From positions 1-11,249 of the forward strand of contig CAYSEN010000019.1 of NCBI GenBank assembly GCA_964430335.1: a DNA stretch of 11,249 nt, read 5' to 3'. Source of the DNA: SIBU01 sp964430335 (GTDB lineage Bacteria; Patescibacteriota; Minisyncoccia; Phycocordibacterales; SIBU01). The notes below the pieces were generated by a model, which did not search any database, was not told the DNA's origin, and saw only the letters and a program-made list of their open reading frames with translations. A program made the position numbers and the translations under genes. Each line of letters begins with the position of its first letter. Within the stretch, counting starts at the first letter, position 1. This document shows positions 4,400-11,249 of this stretch, in pieces.

Positions 4400-6568
4400 A
4401 TGCATCTTTTTACCGATATAGTCTTGGGTGTAGCTGCAATAGCCCACATCATTCTTGGGTTGTTTATATTTTTAAAAAGTCGTAAAAATCTTACTCTATT
4501 ATCATTTAGCTTACTTCTGTGGTGTATAGCAATTTGGGTAGTAGCAAATATCTTCATTGATCGTTCTTCCTCGATATCTGAGGCAGTAAATTACGCTAAA
4601 CTGTCGGCGTTAGCCAGCTCGTTCATGCCTGCGTTTTTCCTTTATTTTGCCTATCGATTTCAAAAGGGAAAGCCTGTCCCAGAAATTTTGCTTATTTTCA
4701 TTCCTTCAGCAATTTTCTTCATTAGCTCATTTTCTTCAGCCATCGTTACCAATGCCGATATTTCAACATTTCCCGTGGTAATTAGCCACGGTTATTTATT
4801 CTCACTTTTTTCTTTCTATATTATCGGTTATTTCATCTCTGGCTTTATACTGCTGGCGAGAAAACTTAAAAATAAAACAGGGCTTATCAGGACTCAGCTA
4901 GCCTACGTTTTTATCGGCTCTCTTTCTATGATCGCTGTTGCGCTCCTAACTAATGTCCTTTTGCCAATCTTTAATATCTCACAAGAACTAACTCGAATTG
5001 GCCCCGCTTCATCTATATTCTTCGCCCTATTTACCAGTTATGCTTTAATTAAGTTCCGTCTTTTTAATATCCAGATACAAATTCAAAAAACAGTCAATGC
5101 TGTAATTCCCATTATCATTTCTACTGTTTTAACCGTCTTTGTAGCTTATGTATTATATGGATATATACATTGGAGCGGACAACAGAACGGCATCCTTCTT
5201 TTAATTTTTTATACTATCAGTTACAAATTTTTCAACTATTTTTTCACTAAAACCAAACTGAGTTATTTATTTTTTAGAAGAACTTATCACTTTCACCAAT
5301 CTCTCATAGAATTTTCTAACCACGCTTCTGATATTACAAATTTTGACGAGCTTATAAAACAAATGCAAAAAGTTTTTCTAGGCAATGGTTTTATCGAGGC
5401 TTTTGCGTTTTTTATTATCACTGACCAAGAAAAGAAAGCTTGCCATATCCTTGAAACTCACAATTTTGACCCTAAGGAAATTTCTATCTGCGCCGAATCC
5501 GTACTTCATCCCTCGCTATGTCAAGAGTTATCCCTCCAAAAAGAGCCTCTAGTTATTGAAGAACTTGCTTACAGCAATAATCCTGAACACCATGCTTTGC
5601 AGGAGGCTTTTCAGCCTTTACAGGGAGGTGTTTGTATTCCTTTATTTGTCTCTAATGATCTTGCCGGAATTATCCTGCTCGGCGCAAAAACTCACGGAAG
5701 GGCTTACACTACTGAAGATATCGAAATTTTTCAAAAGACTAGCGTTCCATTAGCTGTTGCCGTGACCAAAGCCGCGCTCTTTGCCCATCTCAATGAACGA
5801 GTAACTCGTCTTGATCAGGAAAATAATAATCTTGAGACCGCCAATCATGAACTCCAAGAAATGAAAAGTGAGTTTTTAACGATTGTAAACCACCAACTTA
5901 ATACTCCGCTTAGCGTTATGAGAAGCGTCATGTCCATGATTGAAGACGGCGATGTGCCGCTCGAAAACGTACAAAGCTACGTTAAACAAATATCTCCAAA
6001 AATGGAAGCTTTTTCTCATATTATCCAAGACATGTTAAGCGCGGCTGAATTTGAAGGAACAGGAGCCAGTCTACAATTCAAAACAGTCAATGTGGACGAC
6101 ATACTTAAAAAGACAATCAATGGCTTTCAAGAGCTTAGTAAACAGAATAGTGTGCTCATACAATTACACCTGCGAAAAGAACTTCCTCGAGTACTCACTG
6201 ATCAAGAAAAATTCTCTATGGCTTTAAATCAATTAATAAGAAATGCTATAATTTATGGACGTGAAAAACCAGTCGTAATTACAACAAAACAAGAACAAGA
6301 CCATGTAATGATTTCTATTCAAGACAATGGCCGGGGATTTGATAAGGTGGAAGCGGAAAAAATCGGTACCAAATTTTTTCGCGGTAAACAAGTGGCTGAC
6401 TATCTAGCTGACGGCTCGGGACTAGGGGTGTATACAGCTAAAAAAATCATTGAAGCTTCGGGAGGGGCTTTAATGTGGGAAAGTAAAGGCTTGCAAAAAG
6501 GCAGCACGTTTACCATTAGCTTGCCTAAAGCAATGGATTTTGTTAAAGCCATAGCGATAAAACAGTAA
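4400..6568 (+). CDS. Multi-TM sensor histidine kinase with GAF domain (orphan)
   Basis: A 722-aa kinase. Residues 4-280 hold about nine membrane segments; the first seven resemble the 7TM sensor module common in Patescibacteria kinases, with GPASSIFFALFTSYALIKF near its end. A GAF-like domain follows (about 305-455), then a coiled coil (about 455-490). The HisKA H-box is FLTIVNHQLNTPLS with the phosphorylated His at 498. The ATPase has the N-box Asn615 (NQLIRNA), G1 DNGRG (642-646) and G2 DGSGLG (671-676), so all catalytic boxes are intact. It should autophosphorylate in response to a membrane or lipid-soluble signal and pass phosphate to a response regulator, but no receiver protein is encoded here. 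It must use a host regulator or act otherwise. The ATG at 4400 is one base past the upstream stop; a frame extension to TTG 4328 overlaps that gene and is not favoured. Signal and target are unknown. Confidence 0.9.
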   Translation: MHLFTDIVLGVAAIAHIILGLFIFLKSRKNLTLLSFSLLLWCIAIWVVANIFIDRSSSISEAVNYAKLSALASSFMPAFFLYFAYRFQKGKPVPEILLIFIPSAIFFISSFSSAIVTNADISTFPVVISHGYLFSLFSFYIIGYFISGFILLARKLKNKTGLIRTQLAYVFIGSLSMIAVALLTNVLLPIFNISQELTRIGPASSIFFALFTSYALIKFRLFNIQIQIQKTVNAVIPIIISTVLTVFVAYVLYGYIHWSGQQNGILLLIFYTISYKFFNYFFTKTKLSYLFFRRTYHFHQSLIEFSNHASDITNFDELIKQMQKVFLGNGFIEAFAFFIITDQEKKACHILETHNFDPKEISICAESVLHPSLCQELSLQKEPLVIEELAYSNNPEHHALQEAFQPLQGGVCIPLFVSNDLAGIILLGAKTHGRAYTTEDIEIFQKTSVPLAVAVTKAALFAHLNERVTRLDQENNNLETANHELQEMKSEFLTIVNHQLNTPLSVMRSVMSMIEDGDVPLENVQSYVKQISPKMEAFSHIIQDMLSAAEFEGTGASLQFKTVNVDDILKKTINGFQELSKQNSVLIQLHLRKELPRVLTDQEKFSMALNQLIRNAIIYGREKPVVITTKQEQDHVMISIQDNGRGFDKVEAEKIGTKFFRGKQVADYLADGSGLGVYTAKKIIEASGGALMWESKGLQKGSTFTISLPKAMDFVKAIAIKQ

Positions 6569-6579
6569 AGATCATGGTG

Positions 6580-8169
6580 TTAAACGAGTTGAGTGTAAAA
6601 TTTCCGTAAATTCTCTGTCTGATAGTATTCAAAGATTTCCGCCCAATCAAGAGTTCTAAAATCGTTGCGCAGGCCCCGCCAATCGAAAAACAAAGACCGT
6701 TCAAAAATCATATTGAACGGTTTTTTGTATACAATATGCGCTTTTCCATTATTAACGGTGGAGTCCGAAAGTAAATATATAAGAAGTTCTTTCTTCTCTT
6801 CGGCACTGGCTCTTTTATAGAGTAACGGAGCCTTTTGAGCGAGTTCTAAAATACCCGTACCCAATCGATAGTAATCAATGTCGGCTTTGGTGAATTTGGA
6901 AATCTTTATATCAAGCTCTGCGATCTGCTCCGAATACTCCTCAAATTTTTTCGCGTAAAAATCAGCGCTAATCACGTTATCAAGTTTGTCTTCATAGAGC
7001 CTGTCAAGTCTCTGCATGAGTTTATCTTTTTGGGCTTCCGTATTTTTCCGTATGACATCCTCAGTACCGTGTTTCATCTCCAATGAATTCCTGAGGGCTT
7101 CAGCAATGTAATCAATCGTTTCTGGAGAAAGACTAATCCGTTCCAAGGCTTCAGTTATTTGTTCATCTATCACTTCCTCGTTAATCGGTTTTTGGGAACA
7201 ATTTGTCTTGTACTTGGTGCATCGGTAATAAGTGTACTGCTTACCCGATTTTTTAACCTTCTTCTCCCCCGTTATCGTGCGACCGCATTCTCCACACCTG
7301 AACAAGCCACGAAAAACAAAGGGCTGAGTTCCCCATTTGGCTTCCATAGTTTTATTCTCAAACCTGTCCAGCATTCCCTGGGCTTTATCCCATAGGACGC
7401 GGCTGATTATAGGCTCGTGCACTCCGTGATACACCTTTCCTTTCCACATAAAATCTCCGTAATATATGGGATTTCTCAATATTCGCAGAACAGAACTCTT
7501 GCTGATATTCTTTAACTTTGACCTGTTCGGAAAATTTCCCGTTATAATCAACCCGTCGTTGTCGATTTTCTTTATAAGCGTATCGAGAGAATAAAGGCCG
7601 GTGGCGTAACTTTCAAACATCGCGGTTATAATGACTTTATTGGCTTCATCGATGACAGGAGCGGCTTTATCGTTAATTTTTCCCATCTTGTAGCCAAGCG
7701 GAGGCGTGGAGCAAGGATAAATGCCTTGCTCGGCTTTCTGTTGCAACCCTTTCTTTACTTCTTCGCTAAGGTTGTCCACGTAATTTTTTGCCATCAAAAC
7801 CTTTATTCCGTGAATGAATTTTTGGTGCGAAGAAGCGTCTTTGCCGATTATTTCATTTTCCTTAACTAAAAAAACCGTAACTTCGAGTTCGTCTATGGTG
7901 ACGTAATCCCTGAAGTTACGATATAGTCGGTCTGTTTTTTCAACTAAAACGGTTTTAACGTCTTTATGTGCCTTAATATACTCCACCATTTTTCCAAAAC
8001 CGTCTCTACCCGCGCTCTTGGCAGTTTCGTCGTCTTCAAATTCTTCAACCACTATAAAGTCGTTTCTCTTGGCGTATTCCCGCAGCAGTTTCTTTTGGGC
8101 TGGAATTGAATATCCTTCTTCTTTTTGTTCTTTGGATGATACGCGGACGTAAGAAGCGGCTTTTTTCAT
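6580..8169 (-). CDS. Large serine recombinase (site-specific integrase/excisionase)
   Basis: A 529-aa protein with the full domain order of large serine recombinases. The resolvase-type catalytic domain (1-150) has YVRVSS with nucleophile Ser11 and the DRLYRNFRD arginines (80-88). The Recombinase DNA-binding domain (about 155-270) includes SSVLRILRNPIYYGDFMW. The zinc ribbon has Cys292, Cys295, Cys317 and Cys324. A coiled-coil segment (about 370-425) lies within the C-terminal part and governs direction in this family. The enzyme would join attP on the circle to a chromosomal attB, or reverse it with a directionality factor. The start lies 3 bases after the stop of the Vsr-like gene and lacks a good Shine-Dalgarno, so translation probably depends on ribosomes arriving from upstream; the frameshift there could therefore affect it. 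Its att site could not be identified. The last 40 codons overlap the terminator of the opposing kinase operon. Confidence 0.93.
   Translation of the reverse strand: MKKAASYVRVSSKEQKEEGYSIPAQKKLLREYAKRNDFIVVEEFEDDETAKSAGRDGFGKMVEYIKAHKDVKTVLVEKTDRLYRNFRDYVTIDELEVTVFLVKENEIIGKDASSHQKFIHGIKVLMAKNYVDNLSEEVKKGLQQKAEQGIYPCSTPPLGYKMGKINDKAAPVIDEANKVIITAMFESYATGLYSLDTLIKKIDNDGLIITGNFPNRSKLKNISKSSVLRILRNPIYYGDFMWKGKVYHGVHEPIISRVLWDKAQGMLDRFENKTMEAKWGTQPFVFRGLFRCGECGRTITGEKKVKKSGKQYTYYRCTKYKTNCSQKPINEEVIDEQITEALERISLSPETIDYIAEALRNSLEMKHGTEDVIRKNTEAQKDKLMQRLDRLYEDKLDNVISADFYAKKFEEYSEQIAELDIKISKFTKADIDYYRLGTGILELAQKAPLLYKRASAEEKKELLIYLLSDSTVNNGKAHIVYKKPFNMIFERSLFFDWRGLRNDFRTLDWAEIFEYYQTENLRKFYTQLV
6696..6726 (+). 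terminator. Terminator of the plus-strand cargo operon, inside the recombinase gene
   Basis: ACCGTTCAA (6696-6704) pairs perfectly with TTGAACGGT (6713-6721) around an 8-base loop, and T continues to 6726. This is a good Rho-independent terminator for plus-strand transcripts from the kinase gene, whose stop is 127 bases earlier. It lies within the 3' coding part of the convergent recombinase gene (encoding KKPFNMIFERS), so kinase transcripts are antisense to the recombinase end. On the minus strand it lacks a T-tail directly after the stem. Confidence 0.72.
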
Positions 8170-8172
8170 AAA

Positions 8173-8626
8173 TCACAATTCTTTTATAATTCTTCTAATC
8201 TGCCCTGACATGGATAATTTAATTTGGTGCTCCCATATTCTTAAAACCTTCCATCCGCTTCGACGCAAATAACTAGTAACCCTTCTGTCCCTAACCCTAT
8301 TTTTTTCTATCTTTAATCTCCAGAAATCATCTTTTAATAAATGCTTCCAATGCGGATATTGCCACCCATGCCAAAAATCACTATCAAGAAAAACGCATAT
8401 CTTTTTCTTTAAAAAAAACGATATCCGGCTTTCCTTTTATGAAGGGAACGTTAATCTGGAATTTATTTCGAGTAATTGAGGCGAGGGCGACTATAAAGTC
8501 ATTTTCAAATTTGGTGTTTTTGGAACGTATTTTAGACATTAAAACTGATCTCTCCTTTTTTGACAATAAATCACCGCTTCTTTTCTTTCTAAAATTCCTG
8601 CCCAGATAATTACGCTTTCTCTTCAT
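8173..8626 (-). pseudogene. vsr: Vsr-like very-short-patch-repair/mismatch endonuclease, split by a +1 frameshift
   Basis: The first frame (8626-8384) gives 80 aa: SKKERSVLMSKIRSKNTKFE is the Vsr opening with its conserved Glu, and KGKPDIVF carries the catalytic Asp. It then hits a stop. Dropping one base of the T8 tract (8411-8418, A8 on the plus strand) continues through VFLDSDFWHGW, KIEKNRVRDRR and GWKVLRIWEH to a TGA at 8173, giving a normal-sized protein of 150 aa (E. coli Vsr is 156). Where E. coli Vsr has THGCFWH, this has LDSDFWH, so the zinc cysteine is absent, as in some Vsr-like nucleases. Vsr nicks T:G mismatches left by deamination of 5-methylcytosine, which fits the C5-methyltransferase in the operon. 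The gene overlaps the endonuclease gene by ATGA. The break may be a real mutation, slippage-controlled expression, or a homopolymer error. Confidence 0.82.
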
Positions 8627-9663
8627 AAATTTGCCGCCTTAAAAAGAGTTGTGATCGTAATCCCGTTCTTAGACGGAATGAAATTTTCATCCATAATTTT
8701 TTTCCATTGACCTAAACGATTTTTTTCTACCTTTTCGCAGCGCCAATAAAACATGAGTTTTTGCGCTTCTAACGCAGCGATTTTTTGTTCTATTGCGCCT
8801 GCTCTGGAATAAAGGTTATAAGCTAATTTTGAAACCATGACGTTCCGACCATTAATTTTTATTTTCATTCGTCCTCCTGCGGTAAAAATATCCCTTAAGT
8901 TAGCCGAAACGGAATTATAATTCGCTATTAAATAAGCCGCCGGGCGTTCAAATTTTATCATGCGATCGCCAAATATTTCCGGGAAAAGTACTATTGAATC
9001 TGTGATAAAATTTTCTTTTTCATCCTCGGTCAAACTTCTAAACGGTCGAATTATAGGACTAACCGCCCTATCGTCGCTTTCTTGGTCTATCCACCACAAT
9101 TCCTCTCCCTCTTTAAGTTGAGCGCGGTAATAATCTTTAATTTTTGATATAGGATTTACGTGTTTTCTCAAAATGTCATAATCCAAACCAATTTTATCGA
9201 ATATAGATTTACCCTTTGGCAAATCCATGTTGATCCTGTAGCGTGGCGAATGAGTGACGCTAACCTCGGGCAGACATTCTTGGTACAGACGATAACGGAT
9301 TTCTTTTTTTCCTCCTAACTTTCCAAACATAATATAAATTCTCTCTACGCCATCGGTACGCAAAGATTCAAGCACGCTATTCCCCGTAGAAGTCCAACGA
9401 TCTTTTATTGTCATTTTTACTTCAACGCCAAAATACTTATTGGCTATAATATCTGGAAAAGCATGGGCTTCCGTTCGCCTAATCGTTCCTCGAAAGTTAG
9501 TTTCTTCGGCGGCCCTGCGCATCTGCTCAAAAACAATTGTTTCAAAATCAGTCGGAGAGATATTTTTTACCTCGTTCAATAAATTTAATATTCGTTTTCT
9601 CGTGTCAGCCAAGAGATCCACGAATTCTTCCTCTTTGACGTTAGGTTTCGCGACGTAAATCAT
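8623..9663 (-). CDS. Type II restriction endonuclease, PD-(D/E)XK type
   Basis: A 346-aa protein. The nuclease core is at residues 50-90: a helix with Glu (FETIVFEQMRRA), then FPD with Asp71, then VEVK with Glu81 and Lys83, the classic PD...ExK metal site. The rest (GNSVLESLRTDGVERIYIMF, VTHSPRYRI, LWWIDQES, then a basic C-terminal region) is unlike any enzyme I can name, so specificity is unknown. The gene starts 4 bases after the methyltransferase stop and its stop overlaps the Vsr-like start (ATGA at 8623-8626), so it is the R of an M-R-V operon. The ATG at 9663 is chosen; an in-frame start at 9711 would reach into the methyltransferase gene. The cut site presumably matches the methyltransferase site. 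Nuclease fold is confident from motif and context; the site is not predictable here. Confidence 0.78.
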   Translation of the reverse strand: MIYVAKPNVKEEEFVDLLADTRKRILNLLNEVKNISPTDFETIVFEQMRRAAEETNFRGTIRRTEAHAFPDIIANKYFGVEVKMTIKDRWTSTGNSVLESLRTDGVERIYIMFGKLGGKKEIRYRLYQECLPEVSVTHSPRYRINMDLPKGKSIFDKIGLDYDILRKHVNPISKIKDYYRAQLKEGEELWWIDQESDDRAVSPIIRPFRSLTEDEKENFITDSIVLFPEIFGDRMIKFERPAAYLIANYNSVSANLRDIFTAGGRMKIKINGRNVMVSKLAYNLYSRAGAIEQKIAALEAQKLMFYWRCEKVEKNRLGQWKKIMDENFIPSKNGITITTLFKAANL

Positions 9664-9667
9664 ATTA

Positions 9668-10639
9668 TTATAAATTTTTTTTAAGAAAATCCTCAATGGC
9701 GGTGGCGACATGCCAAGCTAAAACCGGCGGCACCGCGTTACCTATCTGTTTATAAGCTCCCGATGTCGATGGATAGAAAATAAAATCGTCTGGAAAAGAC
9801 TGTATTCTGGCGGCCTCTCTCGCCGAGAGTCTTCGCGTGCGATTCCAATGCCACTCTATGTTGCCATGATGTTCCGTTCTCATGGTTGGCCCCGGCTTAT
9901 TAGCCGCGACCACGCTGTTTCCCTGCCCTTTATTCATTTTGGCTTTTGACCAAAAATGATTAGGCACGCCGCCCTCTTCCACGCTCTCTAAATCACCAAT
10001 GGCATCCTTTAGGGTGACCCAATTCTCTTCAGTCAATATTGGTGCGGGATGTTCGAAGGGCGGCAGTTTATCTTTTCTCGTTCCAACTATTATAACTCGC
10101 TGTCTAATCTGAGGAACTCCGTAATCAGCCGCAGTTAATAATTTATAAACTACGTTATAACCGAGAGCGGAAAAATCTTTGATGATAGTTTTAATAGCCT
10201 CACCCTTGTTCATTGTTAAAAGCCCCCTAACATTCTCAGCTAAAAAAACGAGAGGTCTAGTTCTCTTTATAACCTCCGCCATGCTTTGATACAACATTCC
10301 TCTTTTACTATCAAATCCCTTTCTCTTTCCAGCGTGACTAAAATCCTGACAAGGAAACCCTCCCAAGACTACGTCAGCCTTCAGCGGCAGTGGCTTATCG
10401 AATAAGTTGACCTCTTGCCTGTTATCTAAAATTTTTGAGATATCTCCACAAATAATATCATGCTTAAAATAGTTTCTAAAGGTTTGACAAGCGGCCGCGT
10501 CAATATCATTCGCCCACACTATCTCAAAATTTCTTTTTTTGTACTTCTTCCCTAAAAAATTAAAATTTCCGATAAACCCTAAATCTAATCCTCCGCAACC
10601 AGCGAATAATGAAATCACGGAATATTTCTTATCAGACAT
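9668..10639 (-). CDS. DNA (cytosine-5)-methyltransferase (Dcm/type II modification)
   Basis: A 323-aa enzyme with every core motif in order: I SLFAGCGGLDLGF (10-22) for S-adenosylmethionine; IV GGFPCQDFS with the catalytic Cys97; VI ENVRG (135-139); VIII QIRQRVIIVG (177-186); the target-recognition region (about 190-265); IX RRLSAREAARIQSFPDDF; and X KQIGNAVPPVLA. No motif is damaged, so it should be active. It protects DNA from the endonuclease encoded 4 bases downstream. The short target-recognition region (about 75 aa) suggests a short recognition site. The gene begins 9 bases after the HTH gene with an A/T-rich, Shine-Dalgarno-less leader. The HTH protein could act as controller. Confidence 0.95.
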   Translation of the reverse strand: MSDKKYSVISLFAGCGGLDLGFIGNFNFLGKKYKKRNFEIVWANDIDAAACQTFRNYFKHDIICGDISKILDNRQEVNLFDKPLPLKADVVLGGFPCQDFSHAGKRKGFDSKRGMLYQSMAEVIKRTRPLVFLAENVRGLLTMNKGEAIKTIIKDFSALGYNVVYKLLTAADYGVPQIRQRVIIVGTRKDKLPPFEHPAPILTEENWVTLKDAIGDLESVEEGGVPNHFWSKAKMNKGQGNSVVAANKPGPTMRTEHHGNIEWHWNRTRRLSAREAARIQSFPDDFIFYPSTSGAYKQIGNAVPPVLAWHVATAIEDFLKKNL

Positions 10640-10648
10640 ATAAATAAA

Positions 10649-10846
10649 TTACGAACTCTTAATACTAATTCTCCTTGAGTTTTTAATAAAATGATTAAAC
10701 TCTTCTTGTTCGATCCGAAACTCCTTGCCAATTTTACAAGCCTTAAGCTTCCCCGCCTTTATATAACGATAAATAGTCATATTAGAGACCCTCAGTCTCT
10801 CCGCTAACTCCTCCACCAAATAAAATTCCTTAATTTTTTCACTCAT
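10649..10846 (-). CDS. Small MerR/excisionase-type HTH protein
   Basis: A 65-aa protein that is almost entirely one winged-helix fold: YLVEELAERLRVSNMTIYRY, then IKAGKLKACKIGKEFRIEQEE and a basic tail. This is the HTH_17/BldC-Xis pattern. It sits between the 49-aa gene and the methyltransferase in the same operon, with a 10-base gap upstream and 9 downstream. Two roles fit: a controller of the restriction-modification genes, or a recombination directionality factor for the serine recombinase at the operon's end. Proteins of this type fill both roles in other elements; the sequence does not decide. A 12-codon fragment of its start is duplicated at 11003-11065. Confidence 0.85.
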   Translation of the reverse strand: MSEKIKEFYLVEELAERLRVSNMTIYRYIKAGKLKACKIGKEFRIEQEEFNHFIKNSRRISIKSS

Positions 10847-10856
10847 ACATTTCGAT

Positions 10857-11006
10857 TTAATCCTGTTTGGGAATCGGTTTATAAATTAACTTCACGAAAT
10901 TCAGAAGTTTTGTTGCCTTCTCTAAAGCCTCTTGATCTGAGATATCTTTGTCGAAACGATTTCTATAAATTTCCTTAAATTTTTCAAGCTCTTTTACACT
11001 GATCAT
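10857..11006 (-). CDS. Small 49-aa protein, copy 1 (next to the HTH gene)
   Basis: The product is 49 residues (MISVKELEKFKEIYRNRF ... NFVKLIYKPIPKQD). It is predicted helical, with an EALEKATKLLNFVKLIY helix that could be an interaction surface. From memory, small proteins with the pattern 'Y...F...LSDQEALE.A..L..L....YKPI' are frequent beside HTH and recombinase genes in Patescibacteria and their elements; the function is unknown. No Shine-Dalgarno sequence precedes the ATG. In this copy the ATG overlaps the TGA of the truncated HTH fragment (ATGA at 11003-11006), so the duplication itself creates translational coupling. The stop is 10 bases before the HTH start. Confidence 0.7.
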   Translation of the reverse strand: MISVKELEKFKEIYRNRFDKDISDQEALEKATKLLNFVKLIYKPIPKQD

Positions 11007-11065
11007 TTTTGCGGTAGATATTTGTGTAATTCCACCAAATAAAATTCCTTAATTTTTTCACTCAT
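11003..11065 (-). pseudogene. Truncated duplicate of the HTH gene (20 codons)
   Basis: The first 12 codons of the HTH gene (MSEKIKEFYLVE) are followed across the duplication joint by LHKYLPQK and a stop. The fragment lacks the recognition helix, so it cannot bind DNA as the parent does. Its TGA overlaps the start of the copy 1 small gene. It is a by-product of the 219-bp duplication and exists only if that duplication is real. Confidence 0.65.
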
Positions 11066-11075
11066 ACATTTCGAT

Positions 11076-11225
11076 TTAATCCTGTTTGGGAATCGGTTTA
11101 TAAATTAACTTCACGAAATTCAGAAGTTTTGTTGCCTTCTCTAAAGCCTCTTGATCTGAGATATCTTTGTCGAAACGATTTCTATAAATTTCCTTAAATT
11201 TTTCAAGCTCTTTTACACTGATCAT
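11076..11225 (-). CDS. Small 49-aa protein, copy 2 (promoter-proximal in the circle)
   Basis: Identical in sequence to the gene at 10857-11006. In the closed circle it is the first gene after the leftward promoter at 67-95, with about 40 bases between, so it leads the HTH-M-R-V-recombinase operon. If the duplication is an assembly artefact, this copy and copy 1 are the same gene. Confidence 0.6.
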   Translation of the reverse strand: MISVKELEKFKEIYRNRFDKDISDQEALEKATKLLNFVKLIYKPIPKQD

Positions 11226-11249
11226 TTTTGCGGTAGATATTTGTGTAAT

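Larger units (their letters stand above)
10812..11249. repeat. Perfect 219-bp tandem duplication
   Basis: Bases 10812-11030 are repeated without a mismatch at 11031-11249. The unit contains the first 12 codons of the HTH gene, the whole 49-aa gene and its immediate upstream region. The length is a multiple of three (73 codons). The flanks differ directly outside the repeat (C at 10811 versus T at 11030; T at 11031 versus A at window position 56 in a circle), so there is no microhomology at the joint. It may be a true duplication, a mixture of one- and two-copy molecules, or a path taken twice by the assembler. Confidence 0.95.

Noticed and set aside
8384..8418. Classical -1 ribosomal frameshift (slippery U UUU UUA) in the vsr gene
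   Set aside because: The downstream frame needs +1 (or -2), not -1, so a standard -1 site cannot restore the protein; transcriptional slippage or a sequence error remains possible.
1..11249. Inovirus (filamentous phage) genome
   Set aside because: The Rep is gpII-like and the size fits, but no Zot/gpI ATPase, coat or adsorption protein is visible on either strand.
10812..11249. CRISPR array or insertion sequence
   Set aside because: There are only two contiguous 219-bp units with no spacers, no terminal inverted repeats and no transposase; it is a simple tandem duplication containing a gene.

Overview
The window looks like a complete, circularly assembled mobile element of about 11 kb rather than a piece of chromosome. 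Bases 1-55 recur exactly at 10976-11030 and at 11195-11249. A gene cut off at the left edge is whole at the right edge, and a promoter at 67-95 points leftward across that junction into the operon that starts at the right edge. Joining the ends over the 55 bases gives 11,194 bp, or 10,975 bp if the 219-bp tandem duplication at 10812-11249 is really one copy. The host is probably a Candidate Phyla Radiation (Patescibacteria, perhaps Parcubacteria-like) bacterium. This is inferred from the style of the multi-TM sensor kinase, the large serine recombinase and the tiny HTH-linked protein; I could not run a database search. TGA is used as a stop (for example at 8623 and 8173), which argues against the Gracilibacteria/Absconditabacteria code.

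Layout. (1) 89-1389, minus strand: a short unknown gene coupled by an ATGA overlap to a replication initiator resembling filamentous-phage gene II proteins, which suggests rolling-circle replication. A stem-loop region (1441-1483) and a strong terminator (1497-1529) lie upstream. (2) 1532-2519, minus: an XRE repressor overlapping an ImmA/IrrE-type metallopeptidase, the regulatory pair known from ICEs and prophages. It has a clear promoter overlapped by a perfect 12-bp palindrome. (3) 2691-6568, plus: the cargo. It comprises a membrane-anchored GNAT-like protein with its own consensus promoter, an unrecognised soluble protein, and a 722-residue sensor histidine kinase with no response regulator in the window. 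It ends at a terminator placed inside the convergent recombinase gene. (4) 11225-6580, minus: a tightly packed operon of a 49-aa protein (duplicated), a MerR/excisionase-like HTH protein, a C5-cytosine methyltransferase, a PD-(D/E)XK restriction endonuclease, a Vsr-like endonuclease broken by a +1 frameshift at a T8 tract, and a large serine recombinase.

Together: Rep would maintain the circle and the serine recombinase could integrate or excise it. Restriction-modification would stabilise it and defend the host, XRE/ImmA would switch it in response to a signal, and the plus-strand genes look like host-modifying cargo. No phage coat, Zot/gpI, conjugation or mobilisation gene is visible, so the best description is a rolling-circle plasmid or plasmid-like integrative element with an inovirus-type initiator. 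The novelty lies in the combination; individual families are known. Lineage and circularity are inferences.
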